From positions 131,810 through 194,378 of the forward strand of contig JBBDWV010000005.1 in the NCBI GenBank assembly GCA_040902655.1: a DNA stretch of 62,569 nt, written 5' to 3'. A program made the position numbers and the translations under genes. Source of the DNA: Mycobacteriales bacterium. GTDB lineage: Bacteria; Actinomycetota; Actinomycetes; Mycobacteriales; SCTD01. Shown here one piece after another: positions 42,488-51,305 of this stretch. Each line of letters starts with the position of its first letter. Within the stretch, counting starts at the first letter, position 1. Below the pieces are notes generated by a model. It had not been told where the DNA came from. It searched no databases and saw only the letters and a program-made list of their open reading frames with translations.

Positions 42488-42679
42488 CTATCTAGTACGC
42501 CGAGCACGAGCGATGACGAGCACGCTGAACAGAGCCAGGCACGCCCCCATGACCAGGAAGAGCGCGTCTCCTTCTGCTGCAAGGAGGAACAACGCAGCAG
42601 CAATGAGTCCCAAGCCGCCGACGTGATAGTTCTGGAAGCGCCAGAGGGCGCGGAGCCAATCGCGCCCGTCGCCGCTCAT
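42488..42679 (-). CDS. Small two-helix membrane protein
   Basis: A 63-residue protein: MSGDGRDWLRALWRFQ, then two hydrophobic segments (VGGLGLIAAALFLLAA and ALFLVMGACLALFSVLVIA) and a basic tail RARRTR. This is a plausible small inner-membrane protein with the positive end inside. I do not recognise the family. It lies 240 bp upstream of the SNF2 gene on the same strand, and downstream of the hairpin-rich intergenic region. Confidence 0.6.
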   Translation of the reverse strand: MSGDGRDWLRALWRFQNYHVGGLGLIAAALFLLAAEGDALFLVMGACLALFSVLVIARARRTR

Positions 42680-42773
42680 GGACGCACCCTAGTGCCGGCT
42701 CTGTGACGACGCCGCAGCCACCTCACGCGCTGGGTGCAGCAGAAGAGCACCCATGAGGTCCGACCACGACAGT

Positions 42774-42819
42774 TCTCGGTGCCAGCAGCGCCCGCTTGTG
42801 CGGGCCGCTGGCACCAAGA
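42774..42819. repeat. Long hairpin A of intergenic hairpin array
   Basis: TCTCGGTGCCAGC (42774-42786) pairs with GCTGGCACCAAGA (42807-42819) with one mismatch; an inner GCCCGC/GCGGGC extends the stem. The 540-bp stretch 42680-43223 has no convincing gene and consists largely of hairpins A-E. Confidence 0.75.
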
Positions 42820-42863
42820 TGGCCCGGCCCGGCCCGGCCCGGCGCCGCCCCGGTGCCCGACGT

Positions 42864-42910
42864 TCTCGGTGCCAGCACCGCCTGCTTCGAGCACAGGCGT
42901 GGCACCGAGA
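42864..42910. repeat. Long hairpin B, related to hairpin A
   Basis: TCTCGGTGCCA (42864-42874) pairs perfectly with TGGCACCGAGA (42900-42910), with inner GCCTG/CAGGC. Its outer arm and the following GCA-CGCC-GCTT are near-identical to hairpin A, so A and B are diverged copies 90 bp apart. Confidence 0.75.
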
Positions 42911-42959
42911 TGGATCGAGCAGCCCGGCGATCGGCCCGGCGGCAGCAACCGCACGGTAG

Positions 42960-43006
42960 TGGCGGTTCTGCTCACTGCCGGCGCCAAGTGGCCAGAACAG
43001 CCGCCA
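42960..43006. repeat. Imperfect hairpin C
   Basis: TGGCGG-TTCTG (42960-42970) pairs with CAGAACAGCCGCCA (42993-43006) leaving a 3-nt bulge. Same array as hairpins A, B and D. Confidence 0.5.
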
Positions 43007-43040
43007 AGGACACCTCTCGTGGGACGGCTCGTCGGCAGTT

Positions 43041-43110
43041 GATCTTCTGGTTGCTGGATTCGCAGCAGACGCGCCGGCGTGTCCGCTGCCGATCCAGCAA
43101 CCAAAAGATC
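43041..43110. repeat. Long hairpin D (19-bp arms plus inner stem)
   Basis: GATCTTCTGGTTGCTGGAT (43041-43059) pairs with ATCCAGCAACCAAAAGATC (43092-43110) with one mismatch; GCAGCAGAC / GTCCGCTGC continue the stem inward, so almost the whole 70 bp folds back on itself. Confidence 0.8.
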
Positions 43111-43180
43111 ATCCAGGCGTGAAGATCTTGGTCATGTCGCGCGCTACTGGCGGCTCTGCGGCGGTGCCGGTGTCGCCGCA

Positions 43181-43204
43181 CGATCTGACTGGACGATCAG
43201 ATCG
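43181..43204 (-). terminator. Terminator hairpin after the REC-PAS-GGDEF-EAL gene
   Basis: CGATCTGA (43181-43188) and TCAGATCG (43197-43204) pair perfectly around an 8-nt loop, 20 nt beyond the stop at 43224. Confidence 0.5.
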
Positions 43205-43223
43205 GTGAAAGCAAGAGCCGATG

Positions 43224-45365
43224 TCAGGGTTCAGAGATCAGGGAGCTGCACCGTGCGAGAACTTCAGGGAGCTGCGACGCCGGTACGGCCGGGGACCACA
43301 GGAAGCCCTGCGCTTGCTCGCACCCCAGCCGGCGCAGGGCGGTGTACTGCTCGATCGTCTCGACCCCTTCGGCGATGGAAGTCGTCCCGACGGCTTTGGC
43401 CAGGCTGATGACGCTGTTGCAGATGGCGTCGTCCGCGATCGTGACACCGATTCCAGAGACGAAGGTCCGGTCGACCTTGAGCGCGCTGATGGGGTAGCGG
43501 CGGAGGTAGAGCAGTGAGCTGTAGCCGGTCCCGAAGTCGTCGACCGAGATGCGCACTCCGAGATCAGAGAGGGCGTCGAGCACCGCTCCGGCCACGCGGG
43601 TGTCCTCCATGACCGTGGTCTCGGTGACCTCGAGCACCAGCCGCTGGGCTGCCAGGCCGCTGTCCTTCAGGGCCTGCCGGATGTTGTCCAGCACGTCGCA
43701 GTGAGTGAGCTCGCGGGCAGAGAGATTGACCGCGACATGGAGCCCCGCCAGCAATCCGGTCCACGACGCGGCCTGCCGACAGGCGCGCTGCAGGACCCAG
43801 CGCCCCAGCGGGACGATCAGCCCGCTGGACTCCGCAACCGGGATGAACCGGTCGGGGCCGATCAATCCGTGCTGAGGGTGCTGCCAGCGCACCAAGGCTT
43901 CGACACCGACCGCCTGGCCGGTCGTGAGGTCCACGACCGGCTGGTAGTGCAGAACCAGCTCGTCGTCGGTGAGGGCCCGCCGCAGGCCGGTCTCGATGGC
44001 GTTTCGTTCCTCGATGTCCTGACGCAACTGGGCGGTGAAGACCCCGACCTGGGCACCGCCGCGCTGCTTCGCCTCGTACATCGCGGCATCCGCCGCCTGC
44101 AACAGCTCCTCCGGACTCTGCGGAGCCCGTCCGACGACGACGCCGACGCTCGCACTCACCGTTACGCTCGCCGAGCCGAGGTCGAAGGATCCGGACAGAG
44201 CCGTGGACAGCCGGTCGCTGAGCAGCTCGGCCTCGGCCGGATCGGTGAGGTCCTGCCAGACGACGACGAACTCGTCCCCAGAGACCCGCGCCAGAGTGTC
44301 AACGGCCCGGATCTGGCGCTGAAGTCGGCCAGCGACCTCGACGAGCAGGGCGTCACCAGCCGGATGCCCGTGGTTGTCGTTCACGCGCTTGAAGTGGTCG
44401 ATGTCGATGAACGCGACGGCGACGTGGGTTCCGCGCCGGGCGCTGTCCGCCAGCGCCTGCCTGAGCCGGTCACCGAGCAGCAGCCGGTTCGGCAGACCGG
44501 TGAGCACGTCATGCAGCACCTGGTGGGACAGGGCCTGCTGCACCTGCCGCATCTCGGTGACATCGACGTGGGTGATGACCGCACCCGGACTCCCGTCGAT
44601 CTCCGCGGGAGAGATCCGCACGCTGAACCAACGCTGCTGCGCACCGACTCGGGCGCACGGGTACTCCCGCTGGTAACGCTGGACGCGCCCGGCCAGCACG
44701 TCCCGGAGACCGGCCGCAACCTGCTCGGTCTCGCCCGCGCCGGGGAGTACGGCAGTGAGCTGGCCGACTTCCAGGTAAGGCCGTCCCTCCCCGGAACGCT
44801 CCGGCCGGTGGCCGAAGCCGGTCGCCAGGGCACGCCAGGCCTTGTTCACGGCCACGATGCGGCTGTCGGATCCGACCGCGCAGGTCGGTGCCTCCAGGGC
44901 ATCGAGCAGGGCCAGCTGCAGCTTCACGTGCGCCGCGCGCTCGACCCGTTGTCGCTGCATGGCATGCAGGACAGCGGTCGCCAGTCGCGGCCCGTCGTGC
45001 TGACCCTTCACCAGGTAGTCCTGCGCGCCCTGGGCCAGCGCCGTCATCGCCAGGATGCTGTCGTCGCGACCTGTCAGCACGAGCAGCGCACTGGCCTTGT
45101 CCCGGTCCCGGACCGCCTCCACGACGGCGAGTCCATCGGCGTCGGGGAGTGCAAGGTCGGCCATCACCACGTCGTAATCCTGGCGCTGCAGGTGCTCGCG
45201 CGCCTGGCGCAGAGTGGTGCAGGCGGTGACCCGGGTGCCCGGCAGCTCGTCCTCGAGCAGGGCCTGCACGAACTCGGCGTCGGCTTCGGAATCCTCGATC
45301 AGCAGCAGCGTGATCTCACTGTCACGGTCGAGCCCGGCAGCGATCTCACCGTACGAGGCAGTCAT
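43224..45365 (-). CDS. REC-PAS-GGDEF-EAL cyclic-di-GMP protein
   Basis: A 713-residue protein; the ATG at 45365 overlaps the stop of the response regulator gene by 4 bp (ATGA). The receiver domain (~18-135) has [14 protein letters not shown] and phospho-acceptor D70 in [17 protein letters not shown]-like region (~155-275) precedes a GGDEF domain whose motif is SGDEF (362-366), a one-residue variant that can remain active in other proteins, and an EAL domain with E489 of [18 protein letters not shown] and AEGVE intact. It may work mainly as a phosphodiesterase. It is the output of the three-gene HK-RR-effector operon. Confidence 0.92.
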   Translation of the reverse strand: MTASYGEIAAGLDRDSEITLLLIEDSEADAEFVQALLEDELPGTRVTACTTLRQAREHLQRQDYDVVMADLALPDADGLAVVEAVRDRDKASALLVLTGRDDSILAMTALAQGAQDYLVKGQHDGPRLATAVLHAMQRQRVERAAHVKLQLALLDALEAPTCAVGSDSRIVAVNKAWRALATGFGHRPERSGEGRPYLEVGQLTAVLPGAGETEQVAAGLRDVLAGRVQRYQREYPCARVGAQQRWFSVRISPAEIDGSPGAVITHVDVTEMRQVQQALSHQVLHDVLTGLPNRLLLGDRLRQALADSARRGTHVAVAFIDIDHFKRVNDNHGHPAGDALLVEVAGRLQRQIRAVDTLARVSGDEFVVVWQDLTDPAEAELLSDRLSTALSGSFDLGSASVTVSASVGVVVGRAPQSPEELLQAADAAMYEAKQRGGAQVGVFTAQLRQDIEERNAIETGLRRALTDDELVLHYQPVVDLTTGQAVGVEALVRWQHPQHGLIGPDRFIPVAESSGLIVPLGRWVLQRACRQAASWTGLLAGLHVAVNLSARELTHCDVLDNIRQALKDSGLAAQRLVLEVTETTVMEDTRVAGAVLDALSDLGVRISVDDFGTGYSSLLYLRRYPISALKVDRTFVSGIGVTIADDAICNSVISLAKAVGTTSIAEGVETIEQYTALRRLGCEQAQGFLWSPAVPASQLPEVLARCSSLISEP

Positions 45366-45799
45366 TCGCGTGGCAGTCGTACGAGTCCGAGCCAGAAGTC
45401 CTCGATCGACTGCACGACGTGGACGAACTGGTCGACGTCGACGGGCTTGGTGAGGTAGCAGTTCGCGCCCAGGTCGTAGGTCTTGACCACATCGGCCTCG
45501 GCCGCCGAGGTGGTCAGGATCGCCACCGGGATTCGTCGCAGCGCCTGGTCCGCCCGCATCGCCGCGAGCACCTCGTGCCCGTTCATCTTCGGCAGGTTGA
45601 GGTCCAGAATCACCAGGTCCGGCCGGGCCGCGCCCGAGTGCGGGCCCTGCCGGCGCAGGTAGGTCATCGCCTCCGCACCGTCCCGCACGACCGTGACCTC
45701 GTTGGCGATCTTGGCTTCGGCCAGCGCCTCCAGGGTGAGCTCGACATCGGCGACGCTGTCCTCGACCAGCAGGATCTGCATCAGCTGGGCGGTCGTCAC
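45362..45799 (-). CDS. Single-domain response regulator, Rcp1-like
   Basis: A 145-residue receiver domain with no output domain. The GTG start overlaps the histidine kinase stop by 4 bp. [17 protein letters not shown] holds the acidic pocket, D66 in [14 protein letters not shown] is the phospho-acceptor, TTSAAEADV the switch Thr and [11 protein letters not shown] the conserved Lys. The insertion-rich loop ([12 protein letters not shown]) is typical of Rcp1, the partner of cyanobacterial phytochrome Cph1. It probably relays phosphate between the adjacent kinase and the receiver of the downstream GGDEF-EAL protein. Confidence 0.92.
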   Translation of the reverse strand: MTTAQLMQILLVEDSVADVELTLEALAEAKIANEVTVVRDGAEAMTYLRRQGPHSGAARPDLVILDLNLPKMNGHEVLAAMRADQALRRIPVAILTTSAAEADVVKTYDLGANCYLTKPVDVDQFVHVVQSIEDFWLGLVRLPRE

Positions 45800-46938
45800 G
45801 ACCGCTCCTCCGGCGTCGACTGTCGGCCCTGTCCGGGCGCGACCGGCAGGCTGAGGCCGAAGCGGCTCCCCCCCAACGCCGAGTCCTCGACCCAAGCGTT
45901 TCCGCCGTGGCTCTCTGCGACCTGCTGAACGATCGCCAACCCGATGCCGGTGCCCTCGTAGTCGTCACGGGCGTGGAGGCGTTGGAACATCCGGAACACC
46001 CGCTCGCGGTACTGCGTCTCGATGCCGATCCCGTTGTCATCCACCACCAGGTCCACCCACCCGCCGCGCACCGTCGCACTCACCACGACCCGCGGCGCGA
46101 CGTCCGGGCGGTGGAACTTCAGACCGTTGCTGATCAGGTTCTGCAGCACGCCTGTGACAGACACGGCATCGGACCAGACCACCGGGAGCTCGCCGACCTC
46201 CACGGCATCGACACCCAGCTCCGCAACGACTCGACGGGCCACCTCCTCCAGGTCCACCGCCGAACGATCCCGGTCCGACCGCAGGAAGCGCGAGTACTCC
46301 AGCAGGTCGTCGATGAGCCGGCGCATCCGCGCCGCACCGTCCACGATGTGGAAGACGTACCGGCTGCCGCGCTCGTCCAGCACCTCGGCGTACCGCTTCT
46401 CCAGCAACTGCACGTAGCCGGTCATCACGCGTAGCGGCTCGGACAGGTCATGCGAGGCGACATAGGCGAACTGCTCGAGATCACGGTTGGACCGGCTCAG
46501 CACGGCGTACTGCTTCTCCAGATCGCGATGGGCGTCCTCCAGCTCGGCCGTCAGCCGAACCCGCTCGGTCACGTCCTCGACACTGGTCGCGAGGCCGGTG
46601 ACGTCACCGGCACTGTCACGCAACGGCGACACCGTCACCGACACCGCAACATGTCGACCATCAGGCCGCTGGTGCCAGGTGTCAAAGCGCTCCACCCGCT
46701 GTCCGGACAGCGCCAGATCACGAACGTGACGCAGCTGCGCGGCGGTCTTCTCCGGCAGCAAGTCGGCCGTCGCCCGGCCCAGCATGTCCGCGGATGCGCA
46801 GCCGTAGAGGCGCTCCGCCCCTGCGTTCCAGCTCGTGATCCGGCCCGACAGGTCCTCGCTCAGGATCGCATCTGCCGACACCGCCACGACCTGGGCCAGC
46901 AACTGGGCATCCGCTGACGCCGTCGTCATCTCCACCAC
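45796..46938 (-). CDS. PAS-domain sensor histidine kinase
   Basis: A 380-residue soluble kinase. The PAS domain (~15-125) contains [20 protein letters not shown] and [15 protein letters not shown] helical linker leads to HisKA with phospho-accepting H163 in [20 protein letters not shown], and HATPase_c shows N ([12 protein letters not shown]), G1 ([10 protein letters not shown]) and G2 ([14 protein letters not shown]) boxes. No transmembrane segment, so it senses an internal signal; the HisKA sequence is like bacteriophytochrome-type kinases, but no chromophore-binding GAF domain is present. An alternative ATG at 46929 is in frame. First gene of the operon. Confidence 0.92.
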   Translation of the reverse strand: MVEMTTASADAQLLAQVVAVSADAILSEDLSGRITSWNAGAERLYGCASADMLGRATADLLPEKTAAQLRHVRDLALSGQRVERFDTWHQRPDGRHVAVSVTVSPLRDSAGDVTGLATSVEDVTERVRLTAELEDAHRDLEKQYAVLSRSNRDLEQFAYVASHDLSEPLRVMTGYVQLLEKRYAEVLDERGSRYVFHIVDGAARMRRLIDDLLEYSRFLRSDRDRSAVDLEEVARRVVAELGVDAVEVGELPVVWSDAVSVTGVLQNLISNGLKFHRPDVAPRVVVSATVRGGWVDLVVDDNGIGIETQYRERVFRMFQRLHARDDYEGTGIGLAIVQQVAESHGGNAWVEDSALGGSRFGLSLPVAPGQGRQSTPEERS

Positions 46939-47272
46939 GAACCCCTGACCTCAGTCGCGTCAGTTTGGCAGAAGAACGGGCGCTGCGACCGGCCTCGCAC
47001 CACTTTTGACGAAAAGGAATGGGTTGCCCTGGTCAACACAGGCCAGCACGAGAGACCCAACTGCGCGGAGGTTAGGTGCCTCGTCCTGACATGCCGAGTG
47101 CCGCAGGTCCTCGACCGGCGTCGGGCCCGTGGCGGCCTTCTTGCAGGGCGGCATGGGCTCCTCATCGACGTCGTGTCGTGGGCGCCACGACCGGATCCCA
47201 AGAAACGTTGTAGGTCAGTCGGCGACCTACAAGCAAACAGGCACTTCGCTTGTAGGTGACCGTAGGAGGTGG
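46939..47272. other. Non-coding stretch upstream of the histidine kinase operon
   Basis: About 330 bp with no supported gene. It should contain the promoter of the kinase operon; I see no clear consensus. The hairpin at 47208-47232 is the only structure noted. Confidence 0.5.
47208..47232. repeat. Hairpin with extra direct copy of one arm
   Basis: TTGTAGGTC (47208-47216) and GACCTACAA (47224-47232) pair perfectly around 7 nt; a third copy, CTTGTAGGTGACC, follows at about 47249. It may terminate the decayed toxin-antitoxin transcript. Confidence 0.5.
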
Positions 47273-47523
47273 TCAGTCGACGTCGAGGGCCGCGACGATG
47301 TCCGTAGCGACCACGATGCGTGTCAGAGCGTCGGCCAGGAGGGCTCCACCGTTCCCGCCGCCGTGGCGGGTGCGGTCAAGAGCCACACGAACGTGCGGGC
47401 CACCCGCCGATCCCCAGCTCCGGCTGCCTGCTCGCGCAGCCAGCGGTCGAGGTCGGTCTCACCGGAGTCCAACGCGCTCAGGTGATGCCGGGCAGGGTCG
47501 AGCGGCTCGGAGTGGAAGATCAC
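47273..47523 (-). pseudogene. Decayed GNAT toxin (TacT-like)
   Basis: The GTG at 47523 begins FHSEPLDPARHHLSALDSGE then TDLDRWLREQAAGAGDRRVA and RTFVW, the N-terminus of TacT-type GNAT acetyltransferase toxins, which block translation by acetylating aminoacyl-tRNA. The frame then changes: in another frame, GGALLADALTRIVVATDIVA resembles the acetyl-CoA-binding helix region of the same family and stops at 47273. About 40-60 residues between and the whole C-terminus are gone, so the toxin is dead. It sits 3 nt after the antitoxin remnant. Confidence 0.75.
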
Positions 47524-47526
47524 CCG

Positions 47527-47800
47527 TCAGCGGCGGACGACGCGCTGGGCCCGCTGCGCTGCCCGGGTCAGCGCGGCGTTCGCCTCCGCGGGCGCGTCGA
47601 GAGCCGCGAGGAGATCGTCGAAGAAGTCGGCCGGCACCGCGGTCTGGACGTCGTGGTCGCGCAGTACCTGCTCGGCGCGCTCTTCCACGGCCGAACGGAC
47701 GAAGTCGCTGACCGGGGACCTGCGCCAATTCAGCCGCGCGCTCCAGTCGCGCCTTGCTCTCAGGCTTGAGCCGAACCTCGAGCCGTACCGTCGCGGCCAT
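47527..47800 (-). pseudogene. Frameshifted DUF1778 antitoxin (TacA-like)
   Basis: The ATG at 47800 starts a ribbon-helix-helix antitoxin, MAATVRLEVRLKPESKARLE then RAAELAQVP; one extra C in the run GTCCCC near 47718 shifts the frame, and the remainder VSDFVRSAVEERAEQVLRDH continues in another frame to the stop at 47527, ending AALTRAAQRAQRVVRR. Joined, the product would be the usual ~90 residues. Together with the adjacent toxin remnant this is a decayed TacAT module. Confidence 0.78.
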
Positions 47801-48407
47801 CGCCACCCCCTCATGTACGGGCAAATGTGCGCCCTGGCCTGCGACGTCGCCCAGGAGCGGCGCGCCCTGGGGATGCGCGAGGACCAGGTCATGCTGGCCG
47901 ACCTCGCCTGACCTGAGGCTCACCGGCCGCCGCCTCCCAGCGGGACTGCCACGACTGCCTGCACCTGATCCTCGCCGCAGCGTCCTCATCTGCTCGAGAG
48001 GGCTCCACCGCGAGAGGTACGGCAGCAGGTCTTCCCACCGGAGGACCGACGCGTGACACTGACCTCATGGCGTTGACCCTCGCCGTCCCTCGTGCTGCAT
48101 GCGACCACCGTCCTGCTTCTCCTGACTGGCGCCTTGCTGGCGCTGCGGTACAGGCGGGTGCTGGTGGTTCACGTGCCGGTCGCCGTCGAACCGGCGGTGT
48201 CCATCGGCGTCTACGTCGTCGTGGTTCCGCCGAACCTCATCGGATACGCGCTGCTGGCGACCAGGTCACGGCATCGCGACGTGGCGTCGCCGGCGTGACG
48301 CCACGGAGGCGCTCGTCGCCGGCGCCAACCGTGGCGCCGTTCCACACCGCCCGCGGCCCCTGCAGCGGCTTTGCCACCTTGTCGACGGCGACCGATGATG
48401 ATCTGTT
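47801..48407. other. Mostly non-coding stretch before the M4 protease gene
   Basis: About 600 bp without a confident gene. A weak 68-codon frame at 48092-48298 is listed separately. No repeat or RNA is recognised. Confidence 0.4.
48092..48298 (+). CDS. Possible small hydrophobic protein
   Basis: A GTG-started 68-codon frame encoding MLHATTVLLLLTGALLALRY and a second hydrophobic stretch (VSIGVYVVVVPPNLIGYALL). The two hydrophobic segments make a small membrane protein possible. No clear ribosome site or family; an overlapping frame from ATG 48067 (MALTLAVP) might be the true 5' end before a frameshift. Doubtful. Confidence 0.25.
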   Translation: MLHATTVLLLLTGALLALRYRRVLVVHVPVAVEPAVSIGVYVVVVPPNLIGYALLATRSRHRDVASPA

Positions 48408-49754
48408 ATGAGCCGGTGCCAATTCATCCCGCCGTACCTCCTCGAGCGGGTGGCCTTTGCGCACGTCGACGACGACGTCGCGCGATGCGGCCAGGCCACA
48501 TTGGCCGTCGACAACGCCCTGCGAGCCCGACGCAGCGTCACTGCCGCCGCGACCGGCACCGTGCATGCACCGGCCCCGCCCAATTCGTGGGTGATCTTCT
48601 CCGCCGACAACACGGCGACGCTGCCCGGGCGCGCTTTGCGCAGCGCCGGCGACCCGCGCACCGGCGACCTGGCCGTCGACGAGGCGTACGCGGGGGTGGA
48701 GGCGTCTCTCGAGCTCTTCGACGAGGCGCTCGGCCGCAGCTCCTTCGACGGGCGCGGTGCCACGGTGCTCGCCACGGTGCACTACGAGAGGAACTACGAC
48801 AACGCCTTCTGGGACGGCAGGCAGCTCGTCTTCGGCGACGGAGACGGGCGGGTCTTCGACCGGTTCACCAAGCCGATGGACGTGCTCGCCCACGAGTTCA
48901 CGCATGCGGTGACCCAGCACACCGCCGGCCTCGTCTACCAGGGTCAGTCCGGGGCGTTGAACGAGCACATCTCGGATGCCTTCGCCTCCTGTGTGAAGCA
49001 GCGTGTGCTCGGTCAGCGAGACCCCGCCGAGGCCGACTGGCTCATCGGCGAGGGGATCTTCCTGCCCTCGGTCAACGGTCGCGCGCTCCGTTCGATGGCG
49101 GCCCCGGGAACGGCGTACGACGACCCGGTCGTGGGCCGCGACCCGCAGGTCGCGCACATGTCCGACTACGTGCACACCCGCGACGACAACGGCGGAGTGC
49201 ATCTCAACTCCGGCATCCCGAACCACGCCTTTCATCTGACCGCGACCCGCTTGGGCCGTCCGGTGTGGGAGCAGGCTGCCCAGGTCTGGTACGCCGCGCT
49301 GACCTCCGGGATCGGCCCGGACGCCGACTTCGCGAGGTTCGCGACCGCGACGGCCGCGGCGGCGCGACGTCTCTCCCCCGGCGTCGAGGAGGCCGTAGCC
49401 GACGCCTGGGCCGAGGTGGGCGTCGTGCCCGCTCGGGGTCGGGTCGCACCTGACAGCCCCAGGGGTACGGCCCTCGCCACGGGTGACGCTGTGGTGGCGG
49501 TGCGCCGCACGGGTGGCTTCGCAGGCACCGCCTTCAGCGGCGAGCTGCATCTGGGCGACGATCCGCGCACACCCGAGGTCGAGCAGCTGCTCCACCGGAT
49601 TGACCTGGACCGGCTGGGAAGCGAGCAAAGCCAGCCGGACCGTTTCGTCTACTCATTCTGGCTGCGTGGTCGCGAGGTGACCGTCACCGAGCAGGCGCTG
49701 ACCCCGGAGCTCTCCCGGCTGGTGCACCTCCTGCTGGACGACCGGAGCTGGTGA
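48408..49754 (+). CDS. M4 protealysin-like metalloprotease fused to emfourin-type inhibitor domain
   Basis: A 448-residue protein without a signal peptide. It begins with the short protealysin propeptide motif (CQFIPPYLLERVA, containing PPYL). The thermolysin-like core has HEFTH at 162-166, the third zinc ligand E186 in GALNEHISDAFASC, and the catalytic His region NSGIPNHAFHLTA. From about residue 360 a second domain, VVAVRRTGGFAGTAFSGEL ... PDRFVYSFWLRGREVTVTEQ ... LSRLVHLLLDD, matches emfourin, the protealysin inhibitor usually encoded by a neighbouring gene. Here enzyme and inhibitor are one chain, implying self-restraint until cleavage. Confidence 0.88.
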   Translation: MSRCQFIPPYLLERVAFAHVDDDVARCGQATLAVDNALRARRSVTAAATGTVHAPAPPNSWVIFSADNTATLPGRALRSAGDPRTGDLAVDEAYAGVEASLELFDEALGRSSFDGRGATVLATVHYERNYDNAFWDGRQLVFGDGDGRVFDRFTKPMDVLAHEFTHAVTQHTAGLVYQGQSGALNEHISDAFASCVKQRVLGQRDPAEADWLIGEGIFLPSVNGRALRSMAAPGTAYDDPVVGRDPQVAHMSDYVHTRDDNGGVHLNSGIPNHAFHLTATRLGRPVWEQAAQVWYAALTSGIGPDADFARFATATAAAARRLSPGVEEAVADAWAEVGVVPARGRVAPDSPRGTALATGDAVVAVRRTGGFAGTAFSGELHLGDDPRTPEVEQLLHRIDLDRLGSEQSQPDRFVYSFWLRGREVTVTEQALTPELSRLVHLLLDDRSW

Positions 49755-49856
49755 CGCCGTCGGACGCTTCGATGTATACCGACGCCGACTACGGGCAGGT
49801 TCCCGCCGGTGCAGCAGTTCCTGATGACGAAGCTCGGCGCTATCAGGGCAGATCAC

Positions 49857-50063
49857 TCAGCACCTTCCGGGCGGGGGAGGCCGAAATCGATGGCGATCCA
49901 GCCACTCCGTATCCGCCACAGCCTCGTCTGCCGGGATGCCGTACACCTCGGCCAGCGTGTGCAGCCCCAGCCCCGCGCCGCGAAGCAGTGCTGGGACCTG
50001 ACGGCGGCCCAGGCTGCGGTCCAGGAACAGGTCCGGCAGGCCCTCCGGGTGGCCGGCCGACAT
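49857..50063 (-). pseudogene. Truncated PIN-like (DUF5615-type) toxin
   Basis: Starts 2 nt after the antitoxin-type gene. The first ~52 residues, LPDLFLDRSLGRRQVPALLR then AEVYGIPADEAVADTEWL, match PIN-like toxin N-termini with the catalytic Asp in FLDRSLG and the later acidic DTEW. It then changes to DRHRFRPPPPGRC and stops, at 68 residues instead of about 130. The catalytic C-terminal half is missing, so it is called a remnant. Confidence 0.65.
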
Positions 50064-50065
50064 AG

Positions 50066-50821
50066 TCAGGCGGCGATGCGGGTGGCGATTCGGACGGCGT
50101 CCTCGAGCTCCGCACGCGGCACCCCGTACTCCTCAGCGACGACGTCCAGCGGCTCACCAGATCGGAACAGCGCCAAGGCGTCTTCGAGACGGGCCCCGCC
50201 CCGGGCGAAGATCGGCTGGCCGAAGCCGCGGTCCAGGTCGACCACCACCTCCGCCACCTCGTACGCCGGGAGCCGGATGAGCTGCACGTAGCCGTCGTCG
50301 GCGAACTCGAGCCGGCGCAGGTAGGCCTCGACGACCGAGTGAAACACCCGCTGATCGCTCCGCACCACCACGAGCTCTCGCGCCGCACGGGCCGCCTCCG
50401 CGTCCTCGCCGGTCTCGCCGGTCTCGCCGGTCTCGCCGTAGTCGTACAGCACCTCGGCGCCGTCGGTGTACAGCCGGCTCGAGGCCAGCGCGTGCTGCAG
50501 CCCCAGCACCTTGTCCAGCCGGGCCAGTGCCGGCCGAATGCGCTGAAGCGGCACGCCCGCACGCCGCATCGCGGTGAGCACGAGCCCCTCCGCCAGCCCG
50601 ACGAAGGGGATGACCGGGCCTCGTCCCGGAGACGGGACAGTGGTGAGCACCGGGAAACCGGTCACCGCCGGTCGTCCCTTGCCAGCGCGCCGGTAGCCCT
50701 TCGCCCACGTCGCCAAGGTGGAGGCCGGGACGTCGAGGTAACGCGCTGCCTCCGCCACCGTGTAGAGCAGCGAGGAGAACCGGTCGAGCGCGGAGGGCGC
50801 ATCGCCGAGGAGAGCGGTCAT
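50066..50821 (-). CDS. DUF433 / MerR-like HTH antitoxin-type protein
   Basis: A 251-residue protein from the ATG at 50821. An N-terminal MerR-like helix-turn-helix (YTVAEAARYLDVPASTLATW) is followed by a regulatory region (FVGLAEGLVLTAMRRAGVPL) and a C-terminal DUF433 wHTH: GFGQPIFARGGARLEDALAL then LDVVAEEYGVPRAELEDAVR. Such proteins pair with PIN-like toxins as VapB-type antitoxins and autoregulate. A microrepeat GETGETGETGE lies near residue 140. The toxin partner that follows is truncated, so this may be an orphan regulator. Confidence 0.82.
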   Translation of the reverse strand: MTALLGDAPSALDRFSSLLYTVAEAARYLDVPASTLATWAKGYRRAGKGRPAVTGFPVLTTVPSPGRGPVIPFVGLAEGLVLTAMRRAGVPLQRIRPALARLDKVLGLQHALASSRLYTDGAEVLYDYGETGETGETGEDAEAARAARELVVVRSDQRVFHSVVEAYLRRLEFADDGYVQLIRLPAYEVAEVVVDLDRGFGQPIFARGGARLEDALALFRSGEPLDVVAEEYGVPRAELEDAVRIATRIAA

Positions 50822-51305
50822 GATGGTCCACCTCCTGACTCCGGCTGTCCCTCCATCTTGTCCCACGAGCCACCGACAACGGCAGCGCCCGGGCCGTACG
50901 AGGTCCACGAAGTGCAGCGATGTGCATCATGATTCACACCGTTATGGAACAACCGCCGCGCCCAAGCAGGCACTCAAGGACGTGCTGGTCGGGCGCAGGA
51001 CGGTTGACGCGCCGCCTATGGGAGCACAGAGGCCAGACACCACGGAAACGGCAGTACGAGCGGCATCGCCCCCCACGAGCACCGTTCCCAGGAGCGCCCA
51101 CGCTTCCCGAGACGTTCGGCAGGTTCAGGCCGAACACCCGACACCCTTTCGCTCTCGGAGCACCTCCCGCGACGCCGCAGAGCCGCGACTACCCTCCGTG
51201 CGTGACAAGATCTGCCTGGCCGACCGGGGAGCGGCCCTGGACAGTTCGCTCTCGGACGTGATCAGTACTTCTGAAGAATCAGCAGACCGGTAACAGGAGG
51301 ACTGA
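50822..51305. other. Divergent intergenic region, no gene seen
   Basis: 484 bp between the DUF433 gene and pntA hold short frames with no family resemblance. It should contain both promoters. An AGGAGG ribosome site precedes pntA. Confidence 0.5.

Noticed and set aside
42774-43110. CRISPR array
   Set aside because: Repeats are few, large and self-complementary with irregular spacing and no cas genes; they are hairpins, not direct repeats with spacers.
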